Below are positions 54,172 through 64,000 of a stretch of DNA of 64,000 nt, in pieces (positions within the stretch are counted from its first letter, which is position 1; the number at the start of each line of letters is the position of its first letter). This DNA comes from Phialophora verrucosa (lineage: Eukaryota > Ascomycota > Eurotiomycetes > Chaetothyriales > Herpotrichiellaceae). The position numbers and the translations under genes are program-made. The stretch spans positions 2,790,001 to 2,854,000 of the forward strand of contig MSED01000001.1 in assembly GCA_002099365.1 (NCBI GenBank), in the 5' to 3' direction. The notes under the pieces are model-generated. The model was not told where the DNA came from and did no database searches. It saw nothing but the letters and a program-made list of their open reading frames with translations.

Positions 54172-54896
54172 ATGCAGTCATTCAAAGCAGTCTTCTTCAA
54201 GCCGGATCCCCAGGAACAAGTGCGTCTTCGGCCTTGCGCTATGCCAACGCGGACTGACCTCGTCTGTAGAAACGAAAGTGTGACGGTATCATTCGGAAGA
54301 ATGTGCGGGGGCTGGACCGCGACATTACCAACCTCAGGGTCACCGAGCAAAAGACGCGCGCGCTCATTCTCAACGCCGCCAAACGAGGCCAGAAGAACCC
54401 CTCGCAAGCGAAACAGGGAGCCGACGAGGCGCGCATCTTTGCGCGAGAGTTGATCAAGGTGCGGAAACAGGCGGCAAGACTACACACCAGCAAGGCGCAA
54501 CTACAGAGCGTACAGATGCAGGTGAACGAGGCTTTTTCGGTTCGCAAAATCGAAGGGAGCCTCAAGGCAAGCACACGGATCATGAAGGATGTCAACACAT
54601 TAATCCGGCTGCCGGAATTGACGGGGACAATGCAAGAACTGAGCCAGGAATTGATGAAGGCAGGCATCATCGACGAGATGGTGGGCGATGCACTGCCCAA
54701 TGATGAGCTGCTGGAAGGAGAAGACGAGGAGGCTGAGACGGAAGTCGACAAGGTCTTGGGCGAAGTCCTGAAGGGCAAACTCGGCGCACAGGAACAGCAA
54801 CTACCGCAGCTCCCTGTCGAGCAGGAAGAAGAGGAAGAAGACAGAGAAGCCGAACTAGAGCAAATGCGAGGGAGACTCGAGGCACTGAAAAGTTGA
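54172..54896 (+). CDS. VPS24: ESCRT-III subunit VPS24 (CHMP3), 224 aa
   Basis: Exons 54172-54219 and 54270-54896, phase 0, with a 50-nt intron after QEQ. The N-terminus MQSFKAVFFKPDPQEQKRKC and IIRKNVRGLDRDI is the basic membrane-binding helix of the Snf7 family. Helical core motifs are ALILNAAKRG, ARIFARELIKVRKQAARLHT and IMKDVNTLIRLPELTGTMQE. The C-terminus is acidic (EGEDEEAETEVDKVLGE) and ends with REAELEQMRGRLEALKS, a MIM1-like motif that binds the Vps4 MIT domain. Vps24 co-polymerises with Snf7 and Vps2 on endosomes for intralumenal vesicle formation and scission. Confidence 0.95.
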
Positions 54897-55465
54897 TGTG
54901 GGCTATGATGGAAGGTGAGGCCACATTCACGTCGCGGTAAGAAGGTAGACTGCTTCATTTTGACGAGACATGAGATGGCGTTGTATGGACACATACCTAC
55001 AGTATGGAGGAGTGGTGTCTTCAGAGGCCCAGGCCCTCTCGCTTTGAATAGGCTGGTGATGTTGTATTGGCGCGCAACCCGAAACGGACCTAGTTATGCA
55101 GCCTTTGTTTAGCGGCTGTTGCCTCCGATTGTTCCCCCCTAGGCTACCTACGAGGGCGAGTCACCTCCTTCCTTTCACTTTCACTTCACTTCCCTGCGCA
55201 TTGTCACTGCCACCACTTCATTCAAGCGCATATTTAATTCCTGCTTGCGCCTTCATCAACCAAACTTTGTTTCAACAATCTATCTCTTCTTTAAATTCTT
55301 TCAAACTTGCAACTTGACGAGTCGCGACGATTCAACTTCCTTATTCCGTGGCACGAAGCGACCTCAGAAGAGCGCTCTCTGACGACGACAACACTCATTC
55401 GCCTCCTCTACTTCCTTCCACCTTTTGCAAACTTCTTCCTTGAACCTCCAAGCTACACGTTCAAG
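54897..55465. promoter_or_regulatory. YRA1 promoter and pyrimidine-rich leader
   Basis: 569 bp. From about 55160 to 55450 the + strand is strongly C/T-rich (ttcctttcactttcacttca near 55170), typical of a highly expressed fungal gene's core promoter and leader. Confidence 0.5.
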
Positions 55466-57362
55466 ATGTCTGGCCGGCTAGATCAATCTCTGGACTCCAT
55501 CATTGATAGCCAGAAGAAGGCAAAACGCGAGTCTCGTCGTCGCAAGGTCGGAAAGCCCACCGGAACAACTGCTCCTGTCGGTGGTGTCAAGAAGGCAACA
55601 AGACCCGTCAAGTCGGCCATCAAACCTGCTACTGGCGCTGCAGCTCAGGCTCGCTCCAGCAAGATTGTCGTCAGTGGCTTGGTATGTTGCGACTCTCGTC
55701 ATCCTTCACCTTGTCCTGCTAACAGATATCCCAGCCATTCGATGTCAACGAAGCCCAGATCAAGGTATGTTGATTACGAGGCTTATCGACCTTGGATTCC
55801 CATCGCCGCCTGTTCACCGCCTGTTATTCTTTCGCGCTCTTTCCACGACCGTGTCCGAGGAGAGGATGTCGATGACGAGGAGAAAGAACTTTGCAGAACA
55901 TGGCAAGACCGGAGAGACTATACCCATGGATCATATCGCCATGCTGAGAAAGCTGGCTTGATATAGGGCGGGCGCTATCATCCATTGCACTCTCATGCAC
56001 GCATTTTTTTTGTTGCGGTGCGGCTTATCGAGAACACGGATTGCCTTTGATCTCGCGACATCATGCCCGGCGGCTAGCCACCGCGCAGGAGCTGAAGCAG
56101 ATTTGCCCAGAGAACCTCTCATCATGCTGAGACGCATTTGAGAGTCTCACAACCTTGACTATATGGAGCATCAGCAAGTCGCATCACAGTTCAAGAGAGC
56201 GCAGCATATCAGCAGAGCACATCCCACCGAACATCAAACTGGCATATCAGTGGCTACACCCGCCAATTTCCGGGGAAGAAGCAGGCCAGGGACAAGGAAC
56301 AGGAGTCACCTTGTTCGGCCCATTCATCAAAGCGCCGCGCACCATATCCGCATACTCTGCCCAAAGGTCACCCCATCATTACAAACACATCGCCAAATCT
56401 TCGCCACTATCTCGTTCACGATGGATTCCACCAAGCTATTCGCACCTGGTCAACGCGCCAGCGTGTTTTACACGACACTGGCGAGCTGTGCCGCCTCGAA
56501 GTTCCGGATTTCCTGGCCCAACGATGTGCGCCACACCTCCTTGCTGCCGATATGCTGCTGCTCCGACCTATGCACTTGCTGATGCTCCTCTGCAAGAATA
56601 TGTACCAGGACTGGACTCTGCGGTGGAAGCATGCCCTGTTAATTTTCTGACTGAGGACGAACGAAGCGGAGATATGCTATCACTATCCATCCACAGCAGC
56701 TTACTGATCACTCTCGGCCGAATAGGAATATTTCAGCAAATCCGTGGGCAATGTCAAGAAGGTTTCTCTGCAATACAACCAGGCAGGTCAGAGCCGTGGT
56801 ATTGCCGACATCAGCTTCTCAAAGCCAGATTCTGCCGCCAAAGCAGCAAAAGACCTGAACGGAATGCTGGTGGACAAGCGACCTATGAAGGCAAGCACGA
56901 CACCGCCCACTGCATGCCTGGATTTTTTCTGACCTCAACTAGATCGAAGTGGTGGTAGACGCAAGCCATGTTCCAACACCAGCCCCAGCCAAGTCACTTG
57001 CGGAACGTGTTGCGTACGCAAACCCAAAACACTCGGGAAAGTCGGGGCCACTGACCGAGACCAGCGCCAATCCTAAAGCTCAACCCAAGTCAGCTACCGC
57101 AACCAAGAAGGTCGCCGGAAAAGATGGTGCCAAGGGACGACCTGCTGGTAAAGCTGGAAAGCCAAAGCGTGGCCGAAACTCGCGACCAAAGGCCAAGACG
57201 GCTGAAGAACTCGACGCCGAAATGACCGACTATTGGGGAGGCAATAATCCCTCCGCAGTCGCCACCGATGCTGCCGCCACGAATGGTGCCGCTCCCGCAG
57301 CCACCGCCGGCGAGGACGCCATGGAGGAGATTTCAGTGAGCGATATCGAATTTATCTGCTGA
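55466..57362 (+). CDS. YRA1: mRNA export adaptor YRA1 / ALYREF (Mlo3) homologue, 276 aa
   Basis: Exons 55466-55681, 55735-55764, 56726-56890 and 56943-57362. The N-terminus MSGRLDQSLDSIIDSQKK is the conserved REF-N motif that binds the helicase Sub2/UAP56. A basic stretch (KRESRRRKVGKPTG) follows, then an RRM at about residues 68-145 (RNP2 KIVVSGLPF; RNP1-like SRGIADISF). The C-terminal part is Lys/Ala/Gly-rich and ends with an acidic ISVSDIEF box. Yra1/ALYREF recruits Mex67 for nuclear mRNA export within TREX. Oddities: a 30-nt exon 2, a 961-nt intron 2 inside the RRM (other introns are about 50 nt) and a GC-AG intron 3. Confidence 0.93.
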
Positions 57363-58178
57363 ACCCTATTGGAGACTGACACCCGTATCAGTGAAAGCCC
57401 ATAATTGGATATCCCAAAGGAAACGAGACCGAAACCCGCGCGCGAGCGGCACAAGACAAGCAGCGACTACCAAGCTTTCTCTTTTCGCCAGACGACTGTA
57501 CTACATAGCACCTTGTACTCCCCACCCCTGCTTTCATTCATCCGACATATGTGTTGCTATTTTTGCGAGAGAGGATGGCAGATCATGGGCAGAGGCAAAC
57601 TCCGGGGTGATGGGATTGGTGTAAGAGGGCTCTAATTGGCATTGCACGGAAGGGAAGGCATCGGCGATAGATCGTCATTGGATCCAAAACGCTTGTATCC
57701 AAGGTGCAGGCACTTTAGCAGACAATATGTGCAGAGAAAAATACTGAATTCAAAGTCCATTTCCGAAATATCAGCGTTACTTTTCTCTTTTTTTAATGAG
57801 AGCTCCATCTCAAATGTAGCTTTCGGGACCCGATTACTCCGTAAACACTGACTGATTCCCAGAGTATTCGTAAGGTCAGCTGCGTTGCTCGAAGGGACCC
57901 TTTTCATTATTATCATTCTGTAGTGAAGTGATTGTGTCAACCCACCACACCAACGCAGCCCGTCATGCTGTAGCGATCTGGTCTCGACTCAACAGCTCCG
58001 ATGACTCTCTAGACCTAGTACGTACCGTGTAAGTAGTAGCTCACGAGAACGACCCCGCCGTCGAGCCTAAGGGAGAAACTCTATGTCCTCATTACCGAGC
58101 TGCTGTAGTGGTCGTCCTCGTCGTCGTTGTAAACCAGCAGCGCTGCAGGAGAACCTGTCCGCGCATGAGGCAGTCGTT
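57363..58178. other. intergenic between convergent YRA1 and UIM-protein genes
   Basis: About 815 bp of 3' flanks. A T-run (tctctttttttaat) lies near 57783. No gene is recognised. Confidence 0.45.
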
Positions 58179-61100
58179 TCAAATAAATTCGTACTCGTCT
58201 TCATCCTGGGATTGCAGCATTGCAATATGTCCGACGTGGGAAGTCGGCTGGGAAGGCTGGCCTTGGTGGATCCACCCGTAATGCTCGAGGTCGCCGTGTG
58301 GGAAGAACGGGTGGTTCTGCGCTTTGGCTTTCCCTTTCCCTTTGCCAGTTCCTTCCGCTTCTACCGCCGCCTCCACCTTGCCTCCTGCCGCAGTGTGGAA
58401 TGGTGCAGGGTTAACAGGCCTAGCATTGAGCTCCTCTGCCTGCCCTGCCTGCTCTGCTTCCATCGTAGGACTCCCGTGTCGCTTTTTGAAGACAGGTTCA
58501 TCATCGTGATCATCGTGATCATCATCATCATCGCCAGCAATGAAGGCCCGCAAGCTCGCGGTCATTTCCTTCTCGAGGGGGTCGTCCCCGTTGATGGTGT
58601 CGGCTGCGTCGTCGCTGTCGTCACCGCCGGGTTCTTTGGATTCGAATTCGTTTTCGAGGTCACTCTTGCATGAGTCGCCCGCAGAATGTCGTCTCAGAAC
58701 TCCTTCGTCGATGCGGACCGCACCTAGAGGATCGCTCGCCAGATCAACGATCACAGTGTCCGCATCTGCACGGTCATCGGCGATAGAAGCTACAGAGGAG
58801 ATATTTGTCACGGTATGTGTTCCGTCAGTGGCGAGTTTGCTCGCCCTGCCCACTGTCGAGATGGCTTGACTGCTACTGATCTCTTCGATGTCACTGTTGC
58901 TCATCACCGAATCGCCTTGATCATAAGGTCTCCTGATTCGCCCGGGACCGAAAGACTCGAAGGTGGCTCTGGCAGGATCCAGGTTAGGGACCGGCGTCTC
59001 ATCAAACACACCACCACTTCCGTCGTCGTTGCCGTCCGGCGCCCAGAGCGGTAAGTACCGGAATTCGTTCTCACTGAGGCTGAGCACCGAGTCAAAGAGA
59101 TCCGTTGGCAATAGGCCGGTCTGGTGGAATAGATAGGGCGGGTACAATATACTCGAACAGATGTTTCCCACGGCTGCACCAATTTCCTGGAGCATCACTT
59201 CTGGATTAATAGGGTAGAATGGCCTATTTCCCGAGGCGGCGTGGACACTCCTTTGGTTGTGGCTGAACGGAGATTTGGCCTGTTCAGGCGTGTTGCTATT
59301 CGAGAAGGCTTGAAGGACGGCACGGCTGCTGTTCCCGGAGGTCAATTGTAACGGCTGCATAGCCTCTACGCTGCGGAAGCCATTGAAAGGGTTCTGGTGA
59401 TAGGGAGACGATCCCCCTGTTTGCTCTGTATGATCCTCAGAGACTATCCGCGCGCCCATCGTAGGGCGCTCTCCGGTGGCGGCAGGTGCATTTGAGCTAG
59501 GGTTTGGATTAACTCCAATGCCTGACCATGGGTTGAAGGCCTCCCTGTAGCGAAACCTTCCCGCAATACCTGAATCATCTGCTACATTTTCTAAGCAAGG
59601 GGGCAAGGAAGGAGGGTTCGGCCAACTAGCTCTCTCAGTGAGATCCATCGCCATTGGATCAGCCTCAGGGTGGTCGGGTAGGGTTGAGTTAAGGCTGTGA
59701 TTTCTGCATTTTGCGAGAAACGCATCGTACTTCTGCGCCCACGCGGTCGCTAGGGTAGGCGCTGGCTGGGCATGCTCGATTGTTGGCCGCTGCTCCTTGG
59801 GCCGCTGATCTCCCACATGACTCTGGCTGAAGCCAGAGGCAACCATCTCCGTCGGCTTCTGTCTCAAGGCAAGTGTAGATTGGCCTGTGCTCAGGGCCGT
59901 GGTCGTCTTCCCTGCCGGTAGGGTTAGGCGGCCATCGATGCTGGTCCAGGACGGCTTTGTGTATGCTGGATTTCCATAAGAAGGCTGCCTTGTGCTACCA
60001 ATTTCACGACTTTCCTCAGACACGGGTGGAGCCGTTCCTCCCACGGGCGAGGACAAGATGTCTGATATGGCTTCGGAATCTGCGGCTCGGGCTCGGCCGA
60101 AACTGGATGGGCTGGTGAAGGACACTTTCTTGGTGGGAGCTTGGTTACTGAAAGAAGTGGCTGAGCTGCCACTATCCCAGAAACCATCAATAAATTCCTC
60201 GGTTTCGCTGGTCTTACGACGTTTGGTTGGCGAAGACTCTTCTTCCGCTGGTCGAGATAGCGTGCCTCTTGGGGGAGTTTTGATTTCAAGTTTGTCCAAC
60301 GCCAGATCAGTCGGATCACGAATAATAGGTAGACCCATCCCAGAAACAGGGTGCCCAAAGCTATTCATTTCGCGGCTTTTCGCAATCTCTTGCTTGTACA
60401 ACATCCGATTGACCGCAACAATCTTGTTGTCGAACATGGCCCGTGTGATCTCGGTGATACCGTACAGTGGCTGTTCCTGATAGAGAGCCCTAAGCGCTAG
60501 GGTGTGCTGGGTGTCATGAGAAAGTCCAGTCGTGCCTACGCTGGCAGTGTTGGTGTGACAGATGTCGAATTGCGTGCGCTGTAGAGCAAGCCAAAAGGTT
60601 TTTGTGAACGGCCTTGTTGATCGATTGAGGGTGTTATACACTTCGGAAAAGCTGTCGGCCGTAGCTGATCGGAATCTGAGAGTCGATGTGACATCCTGCT
60701 CTAGTTCTGCAAATGCCTTCTGATCCTGGCAGAGGACATAATAGATCCTTGATCGCACATAATCCTTAATAGTCATTTTTGCTGACATCAACAACTCCGT
60801 CTCTCTCGGCGTGTTTGCGATAGTCTTGTCAAGAATGTCATACATGGCGCTCTCTTGTAGGAAACTTAGGCGTTCACACATATGGGAGATGGTCTCCCGA
60901 ATACGCTTTACAAGAGACGAGGCTGCGTGATCAATACGGTTGCGTTCATCATCGTCGAGAAGTTCAAGCTTTCGTCCATGGACGTTTTGACGGAGTGGAG
61001 TGAGGATCTCTGGCCGATGTTCTCCATAGGCTTCGATGAGAGCCCTCTCACTGACCAGGATTGAGAATGAATCCTTGAGAAGATCTGGAGACCTGATGCC

Positions 61101-62192
61101 CATGGCGATTCGATACGCGACCTCGGGATTGTTCTGGATGAAGTTGACATTGTTGTCTCTATAAAGCCAAGTGGTAATCCAGCCCGAGATACGCTCGTGC
61201 GCAGCACAGCCGAAGTAGCGAGCAAGAGCAAAAAAAGTCCAGGTCTTTGGAGCTGAGTCGAGCTTTGGGTCATTTCCATTGATGGCCTGCAACAGTCTTT
61301 CGAGAGCCGAATGGTGACGAAGGGCGGAATATTCTGCGGCGACTGTTGGCTGAGGCTTGGGGGTCGACGGTGTGGGTGCATTTTCCGACGCCCGCGCAGG
61401 CTCTAAGGGGTTTGACGCGCTGGTGTTAGGATCGGTTGGGGTTTTTTGCACGGTAGCAGAAGGGTTAGCTTGCTGCGGTACGGCTTGGGCTGGAGGTTTC
61501 CCTCCTAACTCATGACCTAGCACACATAGGGGTGCGAGGTTGTAGTGCTCCTTAGCCTGGTCCCACGTGAGCACCCCTCGAGTACAGGTGAGCTCGGTGA
61601 TGAGAATCACGGCTTCCTCATCTTCCCTGGGCGGGCGAAGGTCGATGTAGTATTTGAATTTCCCCCCGTGCCTTTGTTCCGCCTCCTGAAGCACGTTGCG
61701 GTGCTCCTTCCTCAATCTTCTCTCTGCGCGGAATGATTTGGTCGAATTCAGCAAATCAGTATCGGTAAATCTCGATTCGTCGCCCATGAGTCGGAGAGTC
61801 TTCGAGTTGAGGACATGGACACGATCAAAGTGATGCTGAATATACTGGTAGTCCCGATCTGATTGTCCAGCCTCTTGTGGAGGAGCACCGAAGTAGATCG
61901 CCGTGTCGTCTTCCGGCCGGTTCAGTGCATCGAACTCATTGTTGAGGTGGAGCGCAAGTTCCAGAGGTACTTTATCGGAGCCACTCTCGACTGGTAGCCG
62001 ACTTTGACGAGGCGAGTTTTGTTGGTCCTGGAGTGACAGTCTGATTGCTTCAGCAAGTTCTGCGTCGTTAGCATTTCGCCCGGAAGCAAACGAAGTGCTG
62101 GAGGTAGTATTCGAGGTCTGTCTCCAGCTCGGATTGGGAACAGTAGCAAGACCCGCGTTGGTAAGCGGGGGGTCTCGGAATGTTTGGTCCAT
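58179..62192 (-). CDS. large UIM-containing fungal protein, 1337 aa
   Basis: Single exon from the ATG at 62192. A ubiquitin-interacting motif is clear at residues 42-57 (NDAELAEAIRLSLQDQ). A globular helical region follows from about 95 to 640 (YIQHHFDRVHVLNSKTLRLM, TWTFFALARYFGCAAHERIS, PEVAYRIAMGIRSPDLLKDS). These WxFFxLARYFG and ERIS-type blocks look conserved and may be a BTB/POZ-associated helical fold, but I do not recognise the family. The second half (about 640-1337) is disordered, Pro/Ser-rich, with an acidic Asp/His tract (DDDDDHDDHDDE) and the end QDEDEYEFI. A ubiquitin-binding role is inferred from the UIM only. A single exon of 4 kb is notable in this intron-rich neighbourhood. 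Confidence 0.85.
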   Translation of the reverse strand: MDQTFRDPPLTNAGLATVPNPSWRQTSNTTSSTSFASGRNANDAELAEAIRLSLQDQQNSPRQSRLPVESGSDKVPLELALHLNNEFDALNRPEDDTAIYFGAPPQEAGQSDRDYQYIQHHFDRVHVLNSKTLRLMGDESRFTDTDLLNSTKSFRAERRLRKEHRNVLQEAEQRHGGKFKYYIDLRPPREDEEAVILITELTCTRGVLTWDQAKEHYNLAPLCVLGHELGGKPPAQAVPQQANPSATVQKTPTDPNTSASNPLEPARASENAPTPSTPKPQPTVAAEYSALRHHSALERLLQAINGNDPKLDSAPKTWTFFALARYFGCAAHERISGWITTWLYRDNNVNFIQNNPEVAYRIAMGIRSPDLLKDSFSILVSERALIEAYGEHRPEILTPLRQNVHGRKLELLDDDERNRIDHAASSLVKRIRETISHMCERLSFLQESAMYDILDKTIANTPRETELLMSAKMTIKDYVRSRIYYVLCQDQKAFAELEQDVTSTLRFRSATADSFSEVYNTLNRSTRPFTKTFWLALQRTQFDICHTNTASVGTTGLSHDTQHTLALRALYQEQPLYGITEITRAMFDNKIVAVNRMLYKQEIAKSREMNSFGHPVSGMGLPIIRDPTDLALDKLEIKTPPRGTLSRPAEEESSPTKRRKTSETEEFIDGFWDSGSSATSFSNQAPTKKVSFTSPSSFGRARAADSEAISDILSSPVGGTAPPVSEESREIGSTRQPSYGNPAYTKPSWTSIDGRLTLPAGKTTTALSTGQSTLALRQKPTEMVASGFSQSHVGDQRPKEQRPTIEHAQPAPTLATAWAQKYDAFLAKCRNHSLNSTLPDHPEADPMAMDLTERASWPNPPSLPPCLENVADDSGIAGRFRYREAFNPWSGIGVNPNPSSNAPAATGERPTMGARIVSEDHTEQTGGSSPYHQNPFNGFRSVEAMQPLQLTSGNSSRAVLQAFSNSNTPEQAKSPFSHNQRSVHAASGNRPFYPINPEVMLQEIGAAVGNICSSILYPPYLFHQTGLLPTDLFDSVLSLSENEFRYLPLWAPDGNDDGSGGVFDETPVPNLDPARATFESFGPGRIRRPYDQGDSVMSNSDIEEISSSQAISTVGRASKLATDGTHTVTNISSVASIADDRADADTVIVDLASDPLGAVRIDEGVLRRHSAGDSCKSDLENEFESKEPGGDDSDDAADTINGDDPLEKEMTASLRAFIAGDDDDDHDDHDDEPVFKKRHGSPTMEAEQAGQAEELNARPVNPAPFHTAAGGKVEAAVEAEGTGKGKGKAKAQNHPFFPHGDLEHYGWIHQGQPSQPTSHVGHIAMLQSQDEDEYEFI

Positions 62193-63308
62193 GTCCACTG
62201 ATGTTAACGTTGCATGGCTCGGGGATTTGTCCTGTTAGTGATGAGGTGACTTTGTTTTGTGTCCGGTGATCTCGAAGCAAAAGATGCTTAGGAAACTCTA
62301 GCACTCAGATCATCGTAGAGTTCATAGGATCATAGCGAGCCGGTCTCCAGGCGGGCGCACAGCTTCACAATCTGCCTGAGGAGTTCAGGTGAGGCTGAGA
62401 TAGGCGCAGGGTTGTGATACCAGGCTTGTCATGCGGCCGGACGACTTCACTATGAATATGGACGTTGCGAAGCCTGAAATGAGACGAGATAAAGACAAGC
62501 GACAAATTTAGGTAAGGCTGAAGTCAAGAGTGAAGTGAAGTGAGGCGAAAGGTGCATTGGATGAGGTTCGTGTTTCCTGGCGTCTGCCTGAGCATTGCAT
62601 GTCACGGGCTCATGAGACTCAGCTTAATATGCATGCTTGCTTCCCCACCATCGAGATGCTTGCTCCCGCCCCGGGAAATCCAATCCACTGAGTGCTGCAA
62701 AAGGACCAATTGGGGAAAGCAAGTGGGCTGTTCTTCAACAGCAGGCAAACAGGCCAACAGGCAAGCAAAGGCTGACACCGTTGGTCTGCCGTTCCTTCAT
62801 GAGCGCAATTTATGCAGCCAATTCCCGTCTCTAAGCAAATACCGGCTAATAAAGAACATGCTTCAATACATTGGATTCTTGCAAAAGGCCCATTGTGGTA
62901 AGTTTCGTGATGGAAAAATGCACAAGAATTGAAGTTGAGAAGATGAGGTACTACGTACAGGGCGGGCGCACTGTGGGTCGCAAGGACCCGTACGAGTACA
63001 GACTCCCCTATGTAGTCCGTGGCTGCCTAGAAAAAGACACACCTCCTTACACCCCACAAATCGTTGCCATCATTCGTTATATTGTTGGCAAAAGGCTGTC
63101 AGCCGCTTCATTGACGGAAGCTGCCACAGCGATGAGCAAAACGCCCAATCATGGTATGGGAGGCGAGGTGATATCAATGTTTCGCCGCGGCAACAATTAT
63201 ATACCACAATAGTCCCAGTAGTGGTGAACCGCCCTCGCAAAATACTGTACAGCCCTGGAATTGTGCAAAAGCGACACCAAGCCTGCTTGAACCTGTTTCA
63301 AGCAGGAC
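62193..63308. other. 1.1-kb intergenic region
   Basis: Upstream of the UIM gene and downstream of the R-SNARE gene (both minus strand). An aggcaaacaggccaacaggcaagc-type short repeat lies near 62742-62768. No gene is supported. Confidence 0.4.
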
Positions 63309-64000
63309 TCATCCAACGCACTTGCTCCAGGCTGGCAGACCACAGCCGAACCCAACGAACAGATAGATCAGGAAGATAACCACAACCACCAGCAGCACCA
63401 TGACCCGGACGTTCTTCCACCACATCTGTCGCCTGAGCCCCCTGCTTCGTACTCGGAAGTCTCTTGCGCTACCCCCAAGTCGGTCCGTCTTGTCCACTAA
63501 GAGATCAATCCTTTCGCCTCTCTCCAGCACGCGCTCAATGTTCTCCGTCATAATGTCCCTCACACTGTCAATCTCTTTGCGTGCGTTCGTGAGAGCATCA
63601 CTTGGAGGAGCCGTGTTGTATTGCTGCATCATGGCCTTGAGCGTTGAATTGAATGCCGCCGTGCCGTACGCCGGGAGCGACTGAAAATCCGTAGCCTCAG
63701 GTCTGTATTGCCCCAGAAACTTCTTCTTGAGTTCCAACAGGAAAGCGAAAGGTATGCGCCGACCCATCTCCGTCTGTGCAACCACAAGGTAGGTGAGAGC
63801 TGCATGGCTTGAAAGCTGCTCGTCTGAGCCATTCGAGGTCGAAGAAGGAGAGTCGGCTACATAGTGCACGAACAGCCGATCGTGTGTGTACGTGAGCTTT
63901 GCTGGGCTAGAATGGGAGATCTTAGGGAGAATGACCGAGGCGAGAGACGAGGCCGACGAAGACGACGTGCCCGGAGAGGTGTGCTCGGTTAGGATAGTCG
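63309..64000 (-). CDS. longin R-SNARE (VAMP7/Nyv1-like), 5' end outside window
   Basis: The frame is open through the right edge (about 230 codons visible). The longin domain starts outside and continues through LTYTHDRLFVHYVADS and AALTYLVVAQTEMGRRIPFA to FLLELKKKFLGQYR. The R-SNARE helix follows (IDSVRDIMTENIERVLERGE, RIDLLVDKTDRL), with Arg of the ionic zero layer in VLERGERID. A juxtamembrane basic/Trp stretch (RRQMWWKN) and a strong C-terminal transmembrane helix (VMVLLVVVVIFLIYLFVGF) end in a short lumenal tail. Such tail-anchored v-SNAREs act in endosome-vacuole fusion; Nyv1 is the fungal counterpart of VAMP7. The GTG at 63869 is an internal Val, not a start. Confidence 0.9.
   Translation of the reverse strand, partial: TILTEHTSPGTSSSSASSLASVILPKISHSSPAKLTYTHDRLFVHYVADSPSSTSNGSDEQLSSHAALTYLVVAQTEMGRRIPFAFLLELKKKFLGQYRPEATDFQSLPAYGTAAFNSTLKAMMQQYNTAPPSDALTNARKEIDSVRDIMTENIERVLERGERIDLLVDKTDRLGGSARDFRVRSRGLRRQMWWKNVRVMVLLVVVVIFLIYLFVGFGCGLPAWSKCVG

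Noticed and set aside
54239..54994. 251-codon frame antisense to VPS24
   Set aside because: Ser/Leu-rich shadow of the helical VPS24 coding strand; the sense strand encodes a full ESCRT-III protein.
56155..56958. 267-codon open frame overlapping the long YRA1 intron and exon 3
   Set aside because: It starts with TTG, has no domain, and overlaps exon 3 in a different frame where the RRM sequence is unambiguous.
1..64000. CRISPR arrays, prokaryotic operons, rRNA genes
   Set aside because: Spliced eukaryotic genes throughout; no spaced direct-repeat arrays and no rRNA-like sequence found.

Overview
The window is nuclear DNA of a filamentous ascomycete (Pezizomycotina). Genes are interrupted by short introns of about 45-70 nt with GTRNGT donors and CTRAC-like branch sites, and the gene content is typically fungal: a HET-domain protein, a Zn2Cys6 regulator, a TRI12-type transporter, a CE5 cutinase and Baeyer-Villiger monooxygenases. 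The richness in oxidative and ketone-metabolising enzymes would fit Eurotiomycetes such as the black yeasts (Chaetothyriales). That placement is inference; no ribosomal marker is present.

Left housekeeping block (1-10.6 kb). The window opens inside ELP4 (Elongator). It is followed by a small spliced membrane-protein gene, SEN34 (tRNA splicing endonuclease) and POP4 (RNase P/MRP). Three tRNA-maturation genes therefore lie within 3.3 kb. Then come a GPI-anchored cutinase or acetylxylan esterase, a copper amine oxidase and TOM20.

Gene-poor stretch (10.6-17.9 kb). No conventional full-length gene could be assembled here. It holds one convincing small two-exon coiled-coil gene (13241-13594) and several coding-like fragments broken by stops.

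Central accessory region (17.9-46.8 kb). It begins with a large Gemin5-like WD40 protein and a HET-domain protein. Next is an apparent oxidative gene cluster: a truncated SDR relic, BVMO-like enzyme 1, SDR, a nine-exon Zn2Cys6 transcription factor, a second SDR, BVMO 2, a zinc alcohol dehydrogenase, a 14-TM MFS pump and a frameshifted PhzF relic. Two SDRs and an MDR alcohol dehydrogenase (alcohol/ketone interconversion), two BVMO-type flavoenzymes (ketone to ester or lactone), a transporter and a regulator suggest a catabolic or tailoring pathway for a cyclic or hydrophobic alcohol/ketone. No PKS, NRPS or terpene synthase is visible.

Right housekeeping block (47-64 kb). It contains a small membrane protein, a TMA46/ZC3H15 homologue, a conserved fungal membrane protein, p23/SBA1, VPS24, a YRA1/ALYREF homologue with a 961-nt intron and a GC-AG intron, a 1337-aa UIM-containing protein, and a longin R-SNARE cut by the right edge. 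Spliced models were checked by exon-phase arithmetic; spans cover start to stop codon, with exons listed in the evidence.
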